The notes beneath the pieces were generated by a model. That model was given only the letters and a program-made list of their open reading frames with translations, did not search any database and had not been told where the DNA came from. The position numbers were made by a program, and so were the translations under genes. Of a stretch of DNA of 10,513 bases, positions 1 to 4,869 are shown one piece after another; the first letter of the stretch is position 1, and each line of letters starts with the position of its first letter. Source of the DNA: Bordetella parapertussis (GTDB lineage Bacteria; Pseudomonadota; Gammaproteobacteria; Burkholderiales; Burkholderiaceae_B); NCBI GenBank assembly GCA_945903445.1, contig CAMDNZ010000077.1, positions 1-10,513 of the forward strand, given 5' to 3'.

Positions 1-35
1 ACTGATGCACCCGCCTACGATTTCTAGGAGTTCCT

Positions 36-1646
36 ATGTCCGTCGCCGCATCCTATACCGCTAGCCCTTCTGGTCATTCTTCTGGTCGTTCGTCCGGTGC
101 TGCTTCCGGGGGAGCTTCTGACCTTGCCGACGGTCCCGTCTCTGCTACCGCCGCTCGCGCCCAAACCGTTTTAACGGTCCTGGGGGTGACAGCCGAACAC
201 TATGTCGGCGGCGATTTGCCGGTGCAATCGCCTATCGATGGCACGCGCTTGGGCGCTGTTTGGCTGACCTCGCCTGAGGAGGTTGCCGATCGGATCGGTC
301 GAGCGCACGCCGCCTCGCAGGTCTGGCGCTCGGTGCCTGCGCCGCGTCGGGGTGAGTTGGTGCGATTGCTGGGCGAGACTCTACGTACCTATAAGGCCGA
401 GTTGGGTGAACTGGTGTCTTTAGAGGCAGGCAAGATCACCCAGGAAGGGCTGGGTGAAGTCCAGGAGATGATCGACATCTGCGACTTTGCGGTGGGGGTG
501 TCGCGGCAGCTGTATGGGCTGACGATCGCGTCCGAGCGGCCTGGGCATCATATGCGCGAAACCTGGCATCCCCTGGGTGTGGTGGGCGTGATTACTGCGT
601 TCAATTTCCCGGTGGCGGTGTGGGCGTGGAATACGGCGTTGGCACTGGTGACGGGTAACGCTGTGGTGTGGAAACCGTCTGAGAAAACACCTTTTGTGGC
701 CTTGGCTTGCCAAGCTTTGTTCGAACGAGCGGTGAAAGCGTTTGGCGATGCGCCGGCGGATTTGAATCAAGTGGTGCTGGGGCGGGCCGATGTGGGCAGC
801 ACGTTAGTAGACGATGCGCGTGTGGCCCTGGTTAGCGCAACGGGCAGCACGCGCATGGGGCGTGAAGTGGGTAGCCGTGTGGCGCAACGCTTCGGACGCA
901 GTCTGCTGGAGTTGGGCGGTAATAACGCGATGATTCTTGCGCCTAGTGCGGATCTGGATTTGGCTGTTCGCGCGATCGTGTTTTCTGCTGTGGGGACCGC
1001 AGGGCAGCGTTGCACGACGCTGCGTCGGCTGATCGTGCATTCGTCGATCAAGGATGTGGTCGTGCAGAAGCTGACGGCGGCGTATGGGCGGGTGCGTATT
1101 GGCCATCCGCTGGAAGGTGCGCTGGTGGGGCCGTTGATCGATCAGGATGCTTTCGATGCCATGCAGCTTGCGTTGAAGCGTGCTGGTGAGCAGGGCGGGC
1201 GAGTGACGGGCGGGGCGCGTCAGTTGGTGGAACAGTATCCCGATGCTTACTATGTGGCACCAGCGTTGGTGGAGGTGGACGGGCAGATCGATGTCGTTCG
1301 GCAGGAAACGTTCGCGCCTATTCTGTATGTAATGACCTACGAAAATCTGGACGAGGCGATTGCACTGAATAACGACGTGCCGCAAGGGTTGTCGTCGTGC
1401 ATCTTTACGACGGACATGCGGGAAGCAGAGCAGTTTCAGAGTGCTGTGGGGAGCGATTGCGGGATCGCTAACGTCAATATTGGCACCAGCGGGGCTGAGA
1501 TCGGGGGGGCGTTTGGCGGCGAGAAAGAAACCGGGGGCGGGCGTGAGTCGGGTTCGGATGCGTGGCGCGGGTATATGCGTCGGCAGACTAATACGGTTAA
1601 CTACTCCCGAGCGTTGCCGCTGGCGCAGGGGATCGTGTTTGATTGA
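36..1646 (+). CDS. amaB: ALDH7-family aldehyde dehydrogenase (alpha-aminoadipate semialdehyde / piperideine-6-carboxylate dehydrogenase type)
   Basis: A cytosolic NAD(P)+-dependent aldehyde dehydrogenase; ALDH7 members oxidise alpha-aminoadipate semialdehyde (in equilibrium with piperideine-6-carboxylate) in lysine catabolism. Seen in the 536-residue protein: cofactor-pocket motifs FNFP (189-192) and WKPSEKTP (212-219), general base Glu292 in LELGG, nucleophile Cys326 in GTAGQRCTT, ETFAPILYV (424-432), and the C-terminal ALDH7 signature GGEKETGGGRESGSDAW (494-510) ending in LPLAQGI, as in human antiquitin. The start is supported by AGGAG five bases upstream. The first ~40 residues are Ser/Gly/Ala-rich low complexity absent from the family; recognisable homology begins near residue 42. 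No other Met occurs before residue 145. Substrate is inferred from the family; amaB is the Pseudomonas name. The acetyltransferase gene follows after 30 bp, probably co-transcribed. Confidence 0.92.
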   Translation: MSVAASYTASPSGHSSGRSSGAASGGASDLADGPVSATAARAQTVLTVLGVTAEHYVGGDLPVQSPIDGTRLGAVWLTSPEEVADRIGRAHAASQVWRSVPAPRRGELVRLLGETLRTYKAELGELVSLEAGKITQEGLGEVQEMIDICDFAVGVSRQLYGLTIASERPGHHMRETWHPLGVVGVITAFNFPVAVWAWNTALALVTGNAVVWKPSEKTPFVALACQALFERAVKAFGDAPADLNQVVLGRADVGSTLVDDARVALVSATGSTRMGREVGSRVAQRFGRSLLELGGNNAMILAPSADLDLAVRAIVFSAVGTAGQRCTTLRRLIVHSSIKDVVVQKLTAAYGRVRIGHPLEGALVGPLIDQDAFDAMQLALKRAGEQGGRVTGGARQLVEQYPDAYYVAPALVEVDGQIDVVRQETFAPILYVMTYENLDEAIALNNDVPQGLSSCIFTTDMREAEQFQSAVGSDCGIANVNIGTSGAEIGGAFGGEKETGGGRESGSDAWRGYMRRQTNTVNYSRALPLAQGIVFD

Positions 1647-1676
1647 TGTGGATTAGGTGTTTTTTTAGGGGGCAGG

Positions 1677-2225
1677 ATGGCTGAGGACGGTGATGTGTCG
1701 ATTCAGACAGAGCGGTTGCTGCTGCGTCCGTGGGTGGCGTCGGATCGGGTGCCGTTTCGGCAGATGAATGCAGACCCGCGTGTGATGGAGTTTTTTCCGG
1801 CGGTGTTGAACGAGGCGGAAAGCGACGCGTTGGTTGATCGTATCTGTGCCCATCACGCGGCTCACGGTTTTGGTTTGTGGGCTGTCGAGCTGCGTGAGAC
1901 ATCGTCGTTTATCGGATTCACCGGATTGGCTATTCCTCGGTGGGACATGCCCTTTTGCCCGTGTGTGGAGATCGGTTGGCGGCTTGCTTATGAGTATTGG
2001 GGGAAGGGCTATGCGACGGAGGCCGCTCGGGCGGCGCTGGCTTTTGGATTTGATGAACTGAAGCTTGATGAGATTGTTTCGTTTACTGCTGCGGTTAATA
2101 AGCGGTCGGAGCGGGTGATGCAGCGGTTGGGTATGCAGCGGTTGGAGAGCGAGGATTTCCATCATCCGGCGTTGGCGGTTTGGCACCCATTGGCTAAACA
2201 TGTGTTGTATAGGATGTCGCGCTAA
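1677..2225 (+). CDS. GNAT-family N-acetyltransferase (RimJ/RimL-like)
   Basis: A 182-residue acetyl-CoA-dependent N-acetyltransferase of the RimJ/RimL-like (Acetyltransf_3) class; the acceptor cannot be told from sequence. Seen: the N-terminal TERLLLRPW strand (11-19) typical of this class, a central VEIGWRLAYEYWGKGYATEA stretch (97-116) with the acetyl-CoA pyrophosphate loop at W-G-K-G-Y-A-T-E, and the C-terminal NKRSERVMQRLGM element (141-153) in which the Asn and the helix before LGM are conserved. Length is normal for the family. The ATG is preceded by AGGGGG within the 30-bp gap after the dehydrogenase stop, which supports the start and co-transcription. Family members modify ribosomal protein N-termini, small amines or antibiotics; any link to the dehydrogenase pathway is speculation. 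Confidence 0.88.
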   Translation: MAEDGDVSIQTERLLLRPWVASDRVPFRQMNADPRVMEFFPAVLNEAESDALVDRICAHHAAHGFGLWAVELRETSSFIGFTGLAIPRWDMPFCPCVEIGWRLAYEYWGKGYATEAARAALAFGFDELKLDEIVSFTAAVNKRSERVMQRLGMQRLESEDFHHPALAVWHPLAKHVLYRMSR

Positions 2226-2304
2226 GGCTGGGATGGGCGATAGCCGATAAAACGATCTCATGCCCATCGTCAATTTCATCAATGATGACGTGAGCAGGTT
2301 TTTA

Positions 2305-2326
2305 CTGGGTCATGACAAAGACCCAG
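2305..2326. terminator. Short hairpin in the convergent gap between the GNAT and exporter genes (weak terminator candidate)
   Basis: The arms CTGGGTC and GACCCAG form a 7-bp perfect stem with an 8-nt loop. It lies 6 bp beyond the exporter stop codon (minus strand) and about 80 bp beyond the acetyltransferase stop. Neither strand has the downstream U-tract of a classic intrinsic terminator; the five-T run lies on the 5' side when read on the plus strand. It may only be a transcript-end stabilising hairpin. Confidence 0.3.
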
Positions 2327-2332
2327 ATAGAA

Positions 2333-3613
2333 TCAACAGGTTCGAGCTGGCGTCCTTGCTAATGCGAAGCGCGCCCCAAGCAAGCACAGGAAAAATGCCG
2401 CGGCCGCATTGCCGACGAGCATGCCGATGAGCACGCCTGATGGATCGGTGGCAGGGAAGATGTTGTACCAAGTTGCCATGCACGGAAAGGTCAACAGCAT
2501 CAATTGAGGGGGAAGATTTAACACGTCGTTGATGCGAAGGTATGTGATGGACATTGACGCCAGCCCGTGGAACGATACAGCGATCGTTGCTAAGAAGAAC
2601 AGCATCTGATGATCGACGCCGACGACACCTAAGTACAAACGGCTGCTAATCGGGATGAATGCGGTGAACAATGCGAGTAGCAGGAGAATTGCTCCTACAG
2701 CGGTAACGCTGAATTTTGCAGCAGCAAGTCTCATTTGTCGTTCGAGAAAGACGATGCCAAACGCACTGCTTACGGCAGTCATCACCACGAAAACTACGTT
2801 CATGTAGTTGAGCGCCACACCCACAAACCCGAAGTCGTCGTTGCTCAATCGGAAGCTGAGCCACCAGAGAAATATCGCCATTGCGGTAACGAACCCGAAT
2901 TTCGCTAGAAAATCGGGCGCGGCGATGGCGAGTAGCCGCAGGCACCTAATGCAAAGTTCACCTTGCTTGCCGATACGGCGCGCGAGTTTCGTCGTCTCGG
3001 ACCCGAGTTGCCACAAAGGGCCAGGCGACGGGGGTGATAGTGCCGGAGTGAGTACGAGCATGCAGGCACACACACCTATCCAGCACAGTAGCGTAGCCGT
3101 CGCCACGGCCAGCGCGGGTTCTCGGGTATGAACAAAGCATGCGTCCAATGCTGCGTTGGCGATGCTGGCAGCCAGTGTGATGCCTACAACCAGTCGACTC
3201 CGTCCGTTGGCTTGATTGAATGCAGCGAGGGCCGAGTAGATAACGAGTGGGATCATCCCGACGCTCAAGATCAAAATAATCCAGGCGCTGCGCATCGAGG
3301 CGCTGGGAAGAAGAGCGAGTAGCGAAGTGCCTAGTGCAATGAGTACGCCTAACGTAATGGATATCAGCATGATCGCGGGCAGCCACGATGCACGTCGTAC
3401 CGGCGTGCATCGTGGAATAACCGTCATCACCGCTATACCGACGGATCCGCACGCGACAACGCCTATTTGAGACCACTGCACACCGACGAGAAAAGCCGGC
3501 AGGTGCGCGGGTGCCGCGTGTGCCATCCATAGGAGATCAACCACGGGCATGCTGATACCGAGTAGGCGTGCAATCGTCATCGAAAATGATATACGGGCCA
3601 ATGAAGCAATCAT
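2333..3613 (-). CDS. Multi-spanning membrane protein, probable MATE-like exporter
   Basis: An inner-membrane protein of 426 residues with about 12 predicted hydrophobic segments (roughly 8-30, 38-65, 77-103, 109-133, 141-160, 166-189, 222-252, 263-290, 301-322, 333-356, 368-386, 391-416) and a longer polar linker at 190-221 between two six-helix halves. This layout and the early motif MPVVDLLWM-x9-LPAF (22-41) recall MATE-family cation-coupled drug/metabolite exporters, but similarity is diffuse; a polysaccharide flippase-like (MVF) or orphan transporter is possible. The ATG overlaps the TGA of the small ORF upstream (ATGA at 3610-3613), so translation is likely coupled; no separate Shine-Dalgarno is evident. 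It is the last gene of a small minus-strand cassette whose first member may encode a peptide, so export of a small product is a reasonable but unproven role. Base composition is less GC-rich than the flanking genes. Confidence 0.6.
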   Translation of the reverse strand: MIASLARISFSMTIARLLGISMPVVDLLWMAHAAPAHLPAFLVGVQWSQIGVVACGSVGIAVMTVIPRCTPVRRASWLPAIMLISITLGVLIALGTSLLALLPSASMRSAWIILILSVGMIPLVIYSALAAFNQANGRSRLVVGITLAASIANAALDACFVHTREPALAVATATLLCWIGVCACMLVLTPALSPPSPGPLWQLGSETTKLARRIGKQGELCIRCLRLLAIAAPDFLAKFGFVTAMAIFLWWLSFRLSNDDFGFVGVALNYMNVVFVVMTAVSSAFGIVFLERQMRLAAAKFSVTAVGAILLLLALFTAFIPISSRLYLGVVGVDHQMLFFLATIAVSFHGLASMSITYLRINDVLNLPPQLMLLTFPCMATWYNIFPATDPSGVLIGMLVGNAAAAFFLCLLGARFALARTPARTC

Positions 3614-3768
3614 TGATGAGTGCTCTGGTGACAGACCATCTCGATATGCTCTTTAGCATCTTTATAGGTAGTAAAACCTAGTAACCATGAGGCGTGAAGC
3701 GGGGATGGCTTTGCAGTAATACGTCGTGGCACGGCTGCGTCGTCTGATTTTTCGGCACGGATTTTCAA
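3610..3768 (-). CDS. Small ORF translationally coupled to the exporter, function unknown
   Basis: Fifty-two codons from a TTG start. Its TGA overlaps the exporter ATG (ATGA), a classic coupling arrangement. AGGA (plus-strand 3778-3781) lies 9 bases before the TTG, a usable ribosome-binding site. The product is mixed-charge with no membrane segment; the stretch HASWLLGF followed by TTYKDAKEHIEMV near the C-terminus looks like a folded-protein segment with an amphipathic helix. I do not recognise a family. The frame continues upstream into the preceding small ORF, interrupted by one TAG (3775-3777), so this could be the 3' part of a single broken gene of about 80 codons (TGG to TAG would restore it) rather than a gene of its own. 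Confidence 0.4.
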   Translation of the reverse strand: MKIRAEKSDDAAVPRRITAKPSPLHASWLLGFTTYKDAKEHIEMVCHQSTHQ

Positions 3769-3774
3769 GTTTGG

Positions 3775-3858
3775 CTATCCTAGTTCTATAAAGTGGCACT
3801 TTCCAGGAGGTTTAAGGTTTTCTAGGAGCCCGGGATTGAATCCGCATGCGATTTTCAT
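3775..3858 (-). CDS. Very small ORF upstream of the coupled ORF, possibly the 5' half of one broken gene
   Basis: Twenty-seven codons starting MKIACGFNPG and ending CHFIELG then TAG; two cysteines (residues 5 and 21) and a PPG motif. It starts 6 bp beyond the palindrome, on the exporter side. There is no convincing Shine-Dalgarno, so independent translation is doubtful. It is in the same frame as the next small ORF, separated only by TAG, and the TAG lies inside the putative ribosome-binding site of that ORF (CTA GGA TAG, then TTG 6 nt later). Either termination-reinitiation or a nonsense mutation would produce this arrangement. No family recognised. Confidence 0.25.
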   Translation of the reverse strand: MKIACGFNPGLLENLKPPGKCHFIELG

Positions 3859-3864
3859 GTTTTT

Positions 3865-3890
3865 ATGTGGGCCGCGATCGCGGCCCACAT
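3865..3890. repeat. Perfect 26-bp palindrome / strong hairpin
   Basis: Two 11-bp arms (ATGTGGGCCGC and its exact complement) flank a self-complementary GATC, so the whole 26 bp is a perfect palindrome. As RNA it folds into an 11-bp, mostly G-C stem with a GATC tetraloop. It begins 4 bp beyond the stop of the small acidic peptide gene and ends 6 bp before the next small ORF on the same strand. On the minus strand it is followed by ATAAAAAC, not a U-tract, so it is more likely an attenuating or 3'-end-stabilising hairpin than a full intrinsic terminator. On the plus strand it is followed by only TTTAGTT and no gene precedes it. A DNA-binding site for a dimeric protein is an alternative. Confidence 0.6.
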
Positions 3891-3894
3891 TTAG

Positions 3895-4036
3895 TTATCG
3901 ATTATAATTTGCACAAGTGAGTTCGTGGTCCTCTACAATTAATTCAATCTCTTTTTCAGAGTTGGCTGCATGGTGGGTCGTTTCATCTGCAAGCTCGGCA
4001 TCGTAGTTTTTTTGATTTATTTTCTTCGTTGTTCAT
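3895..4036 (-). pseudogene. Small acidic peptide gene, out of frame at an A7 tract (frameshifted or recoded)
   Basis: The ATG at 4036 has AGAAG seven bases upstream and begins MNNEENKSK, but the frame stops after 17 codons at TGA (3983-3985). An A7 tract (plus-strand T7, 4007-4013) lies at codons 8-10. With one A removed the reading frame runs 46 codons to TAA at 3895-3897. The resulting peptide is strongly acidic (about 12 Asp/Glu against 4 Lys/Arg), with a His-His pair near residue 21, a helix-like SEKEIELIVEDHEL segment (26-39), one Cys (41), and it ends CANYNR. No ATG, GTG or TTG exists in the long frame, so expression would need slippage or frameshifting. Size, acidity and a lone Cys near the C-terminus resemble a leader-core precursor peptide, but no maturation enzyme is adjacent. 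It may be a dead gene or an indel artefact. Confidence 0.4.
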
Positions 4037-4065
4037 TGCTTATCTTCTGTTGAGTGTGATGTAAA

Positions 4066-4092
4066 TTTATAGATAGCCAATTGCTATTTCAA
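4066..4092 (-). promoter_or_regulatory. Candidate sigma70-type promoter for the peptide-exporter cassette
   Basis: Read on the minus strand: TTGAAA (4092-4087) as a -35 and TATAAA (4071-4066) as a -10, with a 15-bp spacer that is shorter than the usual 16-18. It lies about 30 bp upstream of the peptide ATG in very AT-rich DNA, where chance matches are common. Confidence 0.3.
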
Positions 4093-4137
4093 TCTGGGGG
4101 AATCTCTAATGGATATGTTGCATATTTATAAATAAAA

Positions 4138-4446
4138 TTATGGGTGTGGAAGTGAATTATTTGGTTCGTCAGAATTTGTTTTTATAAACAAGTGCCCTGT
4201 CTCCTGTGACGCCTTTTGATGCGTGTCGTGGTCAAGTATTTGTGGACACGGGGATAGGGGGAGGCAGCTGGCTGCTTTCTCGTAGTCAGCCGGTGATCGG
4301 TAGCCAAGTGTCGAGCGCGGACGATGGGCGTTGTGGAAACCCACGATGTAGTGATTGATGTCTGCGACCGCCTCAGCGGCATTGGCATAACGTCGTTGCC
4401 ACACGCGCTCCATCTTGAGATTCAGGAAGAAGCGCGCCATCACGGC
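4138..4446 (-). pseudogene. IS3-family transposase OrfB, C-terminal fragment
   Basis: The first ~57 residues (AVMARFFLNLKMERVW through NHYIVGFHNAHRPRSTLGYRSPADYEKAA) match the end of the IS3 OrfB integrase core (rve domain): the segment with F-L-x-L-K-x-E, the I-x-Y-I-x-x-[FY]-N-x-x-R-[PR] helix and the LGYRSPxxYE finish. The DDE-bearing upstream part is absent; homology starts abruptly near 4446, just after what should be the DNA of D-N-A-V-M. Downstream of YEKAA the frame reads on for about 45 unrelated residues to a stop at 4138, probably through the IS end into flanking AT-rich DNA. No function is expected. Confidence 0.8.
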
Positions 4447-4506
4447 ATGAAGACACCGGCTTAGGCACTGGCTTTAGCCGCTTAACCTGAGCAGGTTCTG
4501 CTGGGT

Positions 4507-4644
4507 CATTACATTGATGCGTTGCGGGTCAAGATCCGCGAGGACGCGGTCGTGCGCAACAAGGCGATCTACCGGGCGTTAGGCGTGCTGCCTGACAGTT
4601 CACGCGACATCCTTGGCCTGTGGATCGAAGGCACCGAGGGACCA
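4507..4644 (+). pseudogene. IS256-family (mutator-type) transposase internal fragment
   Basis: About 45 codons on the plus strand read HYIDALRVKIRE, then VVRNKAIYRALGV and ILGLWIEGTEG. This is the segment around the first catalytic Asp (IDAL) of IS256/mutator transposases, whose family pattern is [FL]DALRVKIR-x-VV-x-NKAxYxALGV-x-LGLWxxxxEGA. There is no start codon context, and the rest of the transposase is missing on both sides. It joins IS3 orfA DNA near 4636-4645, where CCGAGGGAC could belong to either element (possible microhomology). The 60 bp before it (4447-4506) are unassigned. Confidence 0.75.
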
Positions 4645-4787
4645 ACCCCCCCGAATTTCTTCTTCCAGTTGTAGAAGGTGGCCTCGCTCACGCCCATCTT
4701 GCGGCAGACCTCGGGCACGGCAGTTCCCAGTTCGGCCTGCTTCAGCGCAAAGGCGATTTGCTCTTTGGTGTATTTCGATCTCTTCAC
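4639..4787 (-). pseudogene. IS3-family OrfA, N-terminal HTH fragment
   Basis: From a GTG at 4787 the protein begins KRSKYTKEQIAFALKQAE, continues through VPEVCRKMGVSEATFYNWKKKFGGVG, then departs from the family. This is the helix-turn-helix of IS51/IS407-type OrfA, which binds the IS ends. A normal OrfA has ~85-90 residues with a leucine-zipper segment after GGxGPSE; here the reading frame runs into the antisense of the IS256 fragment and ends at 4569, so only the first ~50 residues are genuine. Confidence 0.8.
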
Positions 4788-4869
4788 GGCATGGCTTCTA
4801 TTCCATATGGTGAAATCATGCCGGATTTCTCTAATTTAGATCGGTACTTAAAACTGGGTTAGGGTCACT

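Larger units (their letters stand above)
3614..4137. other. 524-bp stretch without a conventional long gene; holds small ORFs, a palindrome and an AT-rich leader
   Basis: No ORF above about 60 codons occurs here on either strand. On the minus strand it contains a frameshifted acidic peptide gene, a perfect palindrome and two tiny ORFs leading into the exporter, each described separately. From about 3891 to 4137 the sequence is strikingly AT-rich compared with the flanking chromosomal genes, as expected of foreign or intergenic promoter DNA. No tRNA, riboswitch or CRISPR repeat was seen. Confidence 0.6.
4224..4867 (-). mobile_element. Degenerate insertion-sequence mosaic (IS3-family shell with IS256-family insert)
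   Basis: The outer parts are minus-strand remnants of an IS3-family element of the IS51/IS407 type: the 5' end of orfA near 4640-4787 and the 3' end of orfB near 4270-4446. Between them the rest of orfA and most of orfB, including the catalytic DDE core, are missing and replaced by about 200 bp that includes a plus-strand IS256-family fragment. The left terminus is probably at 4867 (reading TGACCCTAACC inward on the minus strand), 2 bp from the mgtE stop. The other end is tentatively at the TG at 4224, where TGTCGTGGTCAAGTA reads inward like an IS3-type terminus. The two ends are not clear inverted repeats, so both limits are provisional. The element cannot transpose by itself. Confidence 0.7.

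Noticed and set aside
2958..3530. 190-codon Cys/Arg-rich frame on the minus strand within the exporter gene
   Set aside because: It overlaps the hydrophobic exporter frame on the same strand; composition shows it is an out-of-frame shadow.
3825..3850. GGGATTGAATCC looked like a tRNA T-arm remnant (possible att site)
   Set aside because: It lacks the GTTC core of a T-arm, no acceptor or anticodon arm can be built around it, and no integrase is nearby.
3805..3909. Plus-strand Shine-Dalgarno-like AGGAGG and AGGAG followed by a TTG mini-ORF reading through the palindrome
   Set aside because: Only 23 codons with a weak start codon and no conserved features; the purine motifs are complements of Pro/Leu codons in the minus-strand mini-ORF.
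3895..4036. Resemblance of the peptide C-terminus (E-L-T then N-R at the end) to PqqA (E-V-T ... N-R)
   Set aside because: PqqA needs Glu and Tyr four residues apart (E-x3-Y); here the Tyr is six residues after the Glu, the peptide is twice as long, and no pqqB-E genes are present.
2333..4036. A methanobactin-type operon (which also carries a MATE exporter)
   Set aside because: No MbnB/MbnC-like enzymes, no TonB receptor, and the peptide lacks the paired-cysteine core of MbnA.
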